From Rhodobacter sp. (GTDB lineage Bacteria > Pseudomonadota > Alphaproteobacteria > Rhodobacterales > Rhodobacteraceae): a stretch of DNA of 64,000 nucleotides. Position numbers and translations under genes: made by a program. A model generated the notes under the pieces. The model was given only the letters and a program-made list of their open reading frames with translations. It searched no databases and had not been told where the DNA came from. The stretch covers positions 124,001-188,000 of the forward strand of contig JASJDP010000001.1 in NCBI GenBank assembly GCA_030065095.1. Direction: 5' to 3'. Positions 63,484 through 64,000 of this stretch are shown here, piece after piece (the stretch's first letter is position 1; each line of letters opens with the position of its first letter).

Positions 63484-64000
63484 GCTGGCGGTCCTGTGCG
63501 GCCTCTACGTCGATGGGCAGCGGGTCGGGGTGCACGAAGCGTTCTATTCGGTCCCGCGACAAATCCCAGTGCTGCAGCGTCAGGTCGACCACCAACTGGA
63601 CCTCGCGCGCCTCGATGGCTGAAATCATCGCATCGTGCTGCTCTGCCGCCTTGCGAATCAAATTCGACTCGGCGGCCGGGCCGGGCCGGTAGAAGGTCTG
63701 AGCGAGACGGGTGTGATCGATCAGCAGGCAGTCGAGACACGCCATCAGATAGGGGTTGTGCGCCATCTCGCCGATGATCGCGTGAAAGCGATGGTTGCAA
63801 AGCGCCGCGGCCGACGGATCGACGCCTTTGATCGCGTCGACGAACTTGTGTTGGGCTGCTTTCAGGGCATCCAGCTGCACCGTATTGCGGTTTTCGGCGG
63901 CGAGGCGTGCGATATTGGCATAAGCCATTGGGGCAGTTTGAAAAAAGGTGCGCATTGTGCCGATATCCATCGACGCGACCTTGGCCCCTCGATGGGCTTC
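63473..64000 (-). CDS. GntR/FadR-family regulator, FCD domain (start beyond window)
   Basis: Only the C-terminal part is present; the reading frame stays open to the right edge. The frame at the edge reads EAHRGAKVAS, matching the end of a GntR winged helix, followed by the all-helical FCD ligand domain with metal-binding His residues (HNPYL, QHDAMI). First gene of the MttB/ALDH/DHDPS operon and its likely regulator. Confidence 0.88.
   Translation of the reverse strand, partial: EAHRGAKVASMDIGTMRTFFQTAPMAYANIARLAAENRNTVQLDALKAAQHKFVDAIKGVDPSAAALCNHRFHAIIGEMAHNPYLMACLDCLLIDHTRLAQTFYRPGPAAESNLIRKAAEQHDAMISAIEAREVQLVVDLTLQHWDLSRDRIERFVHPDPLPIDVEAAQDRQHAL

Overview
The window is high-GC DNA with dense, translationally coupled operons. 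Its gene content (TRAP transporter, urea ABC transporter urtABCDE, aerobic heme genes hemF/hemE/hemC, betaine and carnitine catabolism, a decayed polyketide locus) fits an aerobic alphaproteobacterium, most likely a Rhodobacterales/Roseobacter-group species. This is inferred from content and style only; there is no rRNA or other phylogenetic marker here, and I saw no tRNA or CRISPR.

Layout. (1) 1-251: 5' part of a response regulator. (2) 493-11471: a LysR regulator divergent from a long + strand run: enolase-superfamily enzyme, FAD amino-acid dehydrogenase-like protein, TRAP transporter (P, Q, M), a BASS-like permease and 5-oxoprolinase pxpBCA. It looks like uptake and conversion of a cyclic imino acid or lactam that ends as glutamate; a quinone oxidoreductase follows. 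(3) 11727-14006: small YdcZ-type permease, a stand-alone sugar-phosphate transferase and a ZnuA-like protein that has lost its metal ligands. (4) 14207-27764: galactoside regulon. IclR and the ABC ATPase face away from a binding protein, two permeases, GH4 alpha-galactosidase, sugar dehydrogenase, dgoK, dgoA, two tandem SMP-30 lactonases, GH42 beta-galactosidase and galM: a De Ley-Doudoroff type pathway lacking only galactonate dehydratase.

(5) 27979-37490: hemF, a flavin-dependent halogenase, an MFS exporter, a tiny secreted repeat protein, hemE divergent from hemC, then an ECF sigma factor coupled to a protein that joins an anti-sigma-like N-terminus to a von Willebrand A domain. (6) 37546-43617: urtE-D-C-B-A on the minus strand, with no urease genes. 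(7) 44023-47043: a gene graveyard: an IS30-type transposase stub, then fragments of acyl-AMP ligase, SDR, ketosynthase, acyltransferase edges, dehydratase, thioesterase and phosphopantetheinyl transferase, joined by deletions, frameshifts and a stop codon.

(8) 47076-64000: quaternary-amine region. Minus: dimethylglycine/sarcosine dehydrogenase. Plus: GlxA/CdhR-type regulator, then Rieske oxygenase, choline-sulfatase, SDR, BKACE enzyme, internally deleted aldehyde dehydrogenase, SDR and carnitine 3-dehydrogenase. Minus and convergent: a tightly coupled seven-gene operon of GntR regulator, DHDPS-family lyase, an unrecognised 78-residue Cys protein, aldehyde dehydrogenase, MttB-family methyltransferase, a core-deleted SDR and an FAD oxidase. 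Together these suggest carnitine and choline-O-sulfate use through betaine to glycine, next to an uncharacterised MttB-centred pathway, which is the most interesting candidate system in the window.
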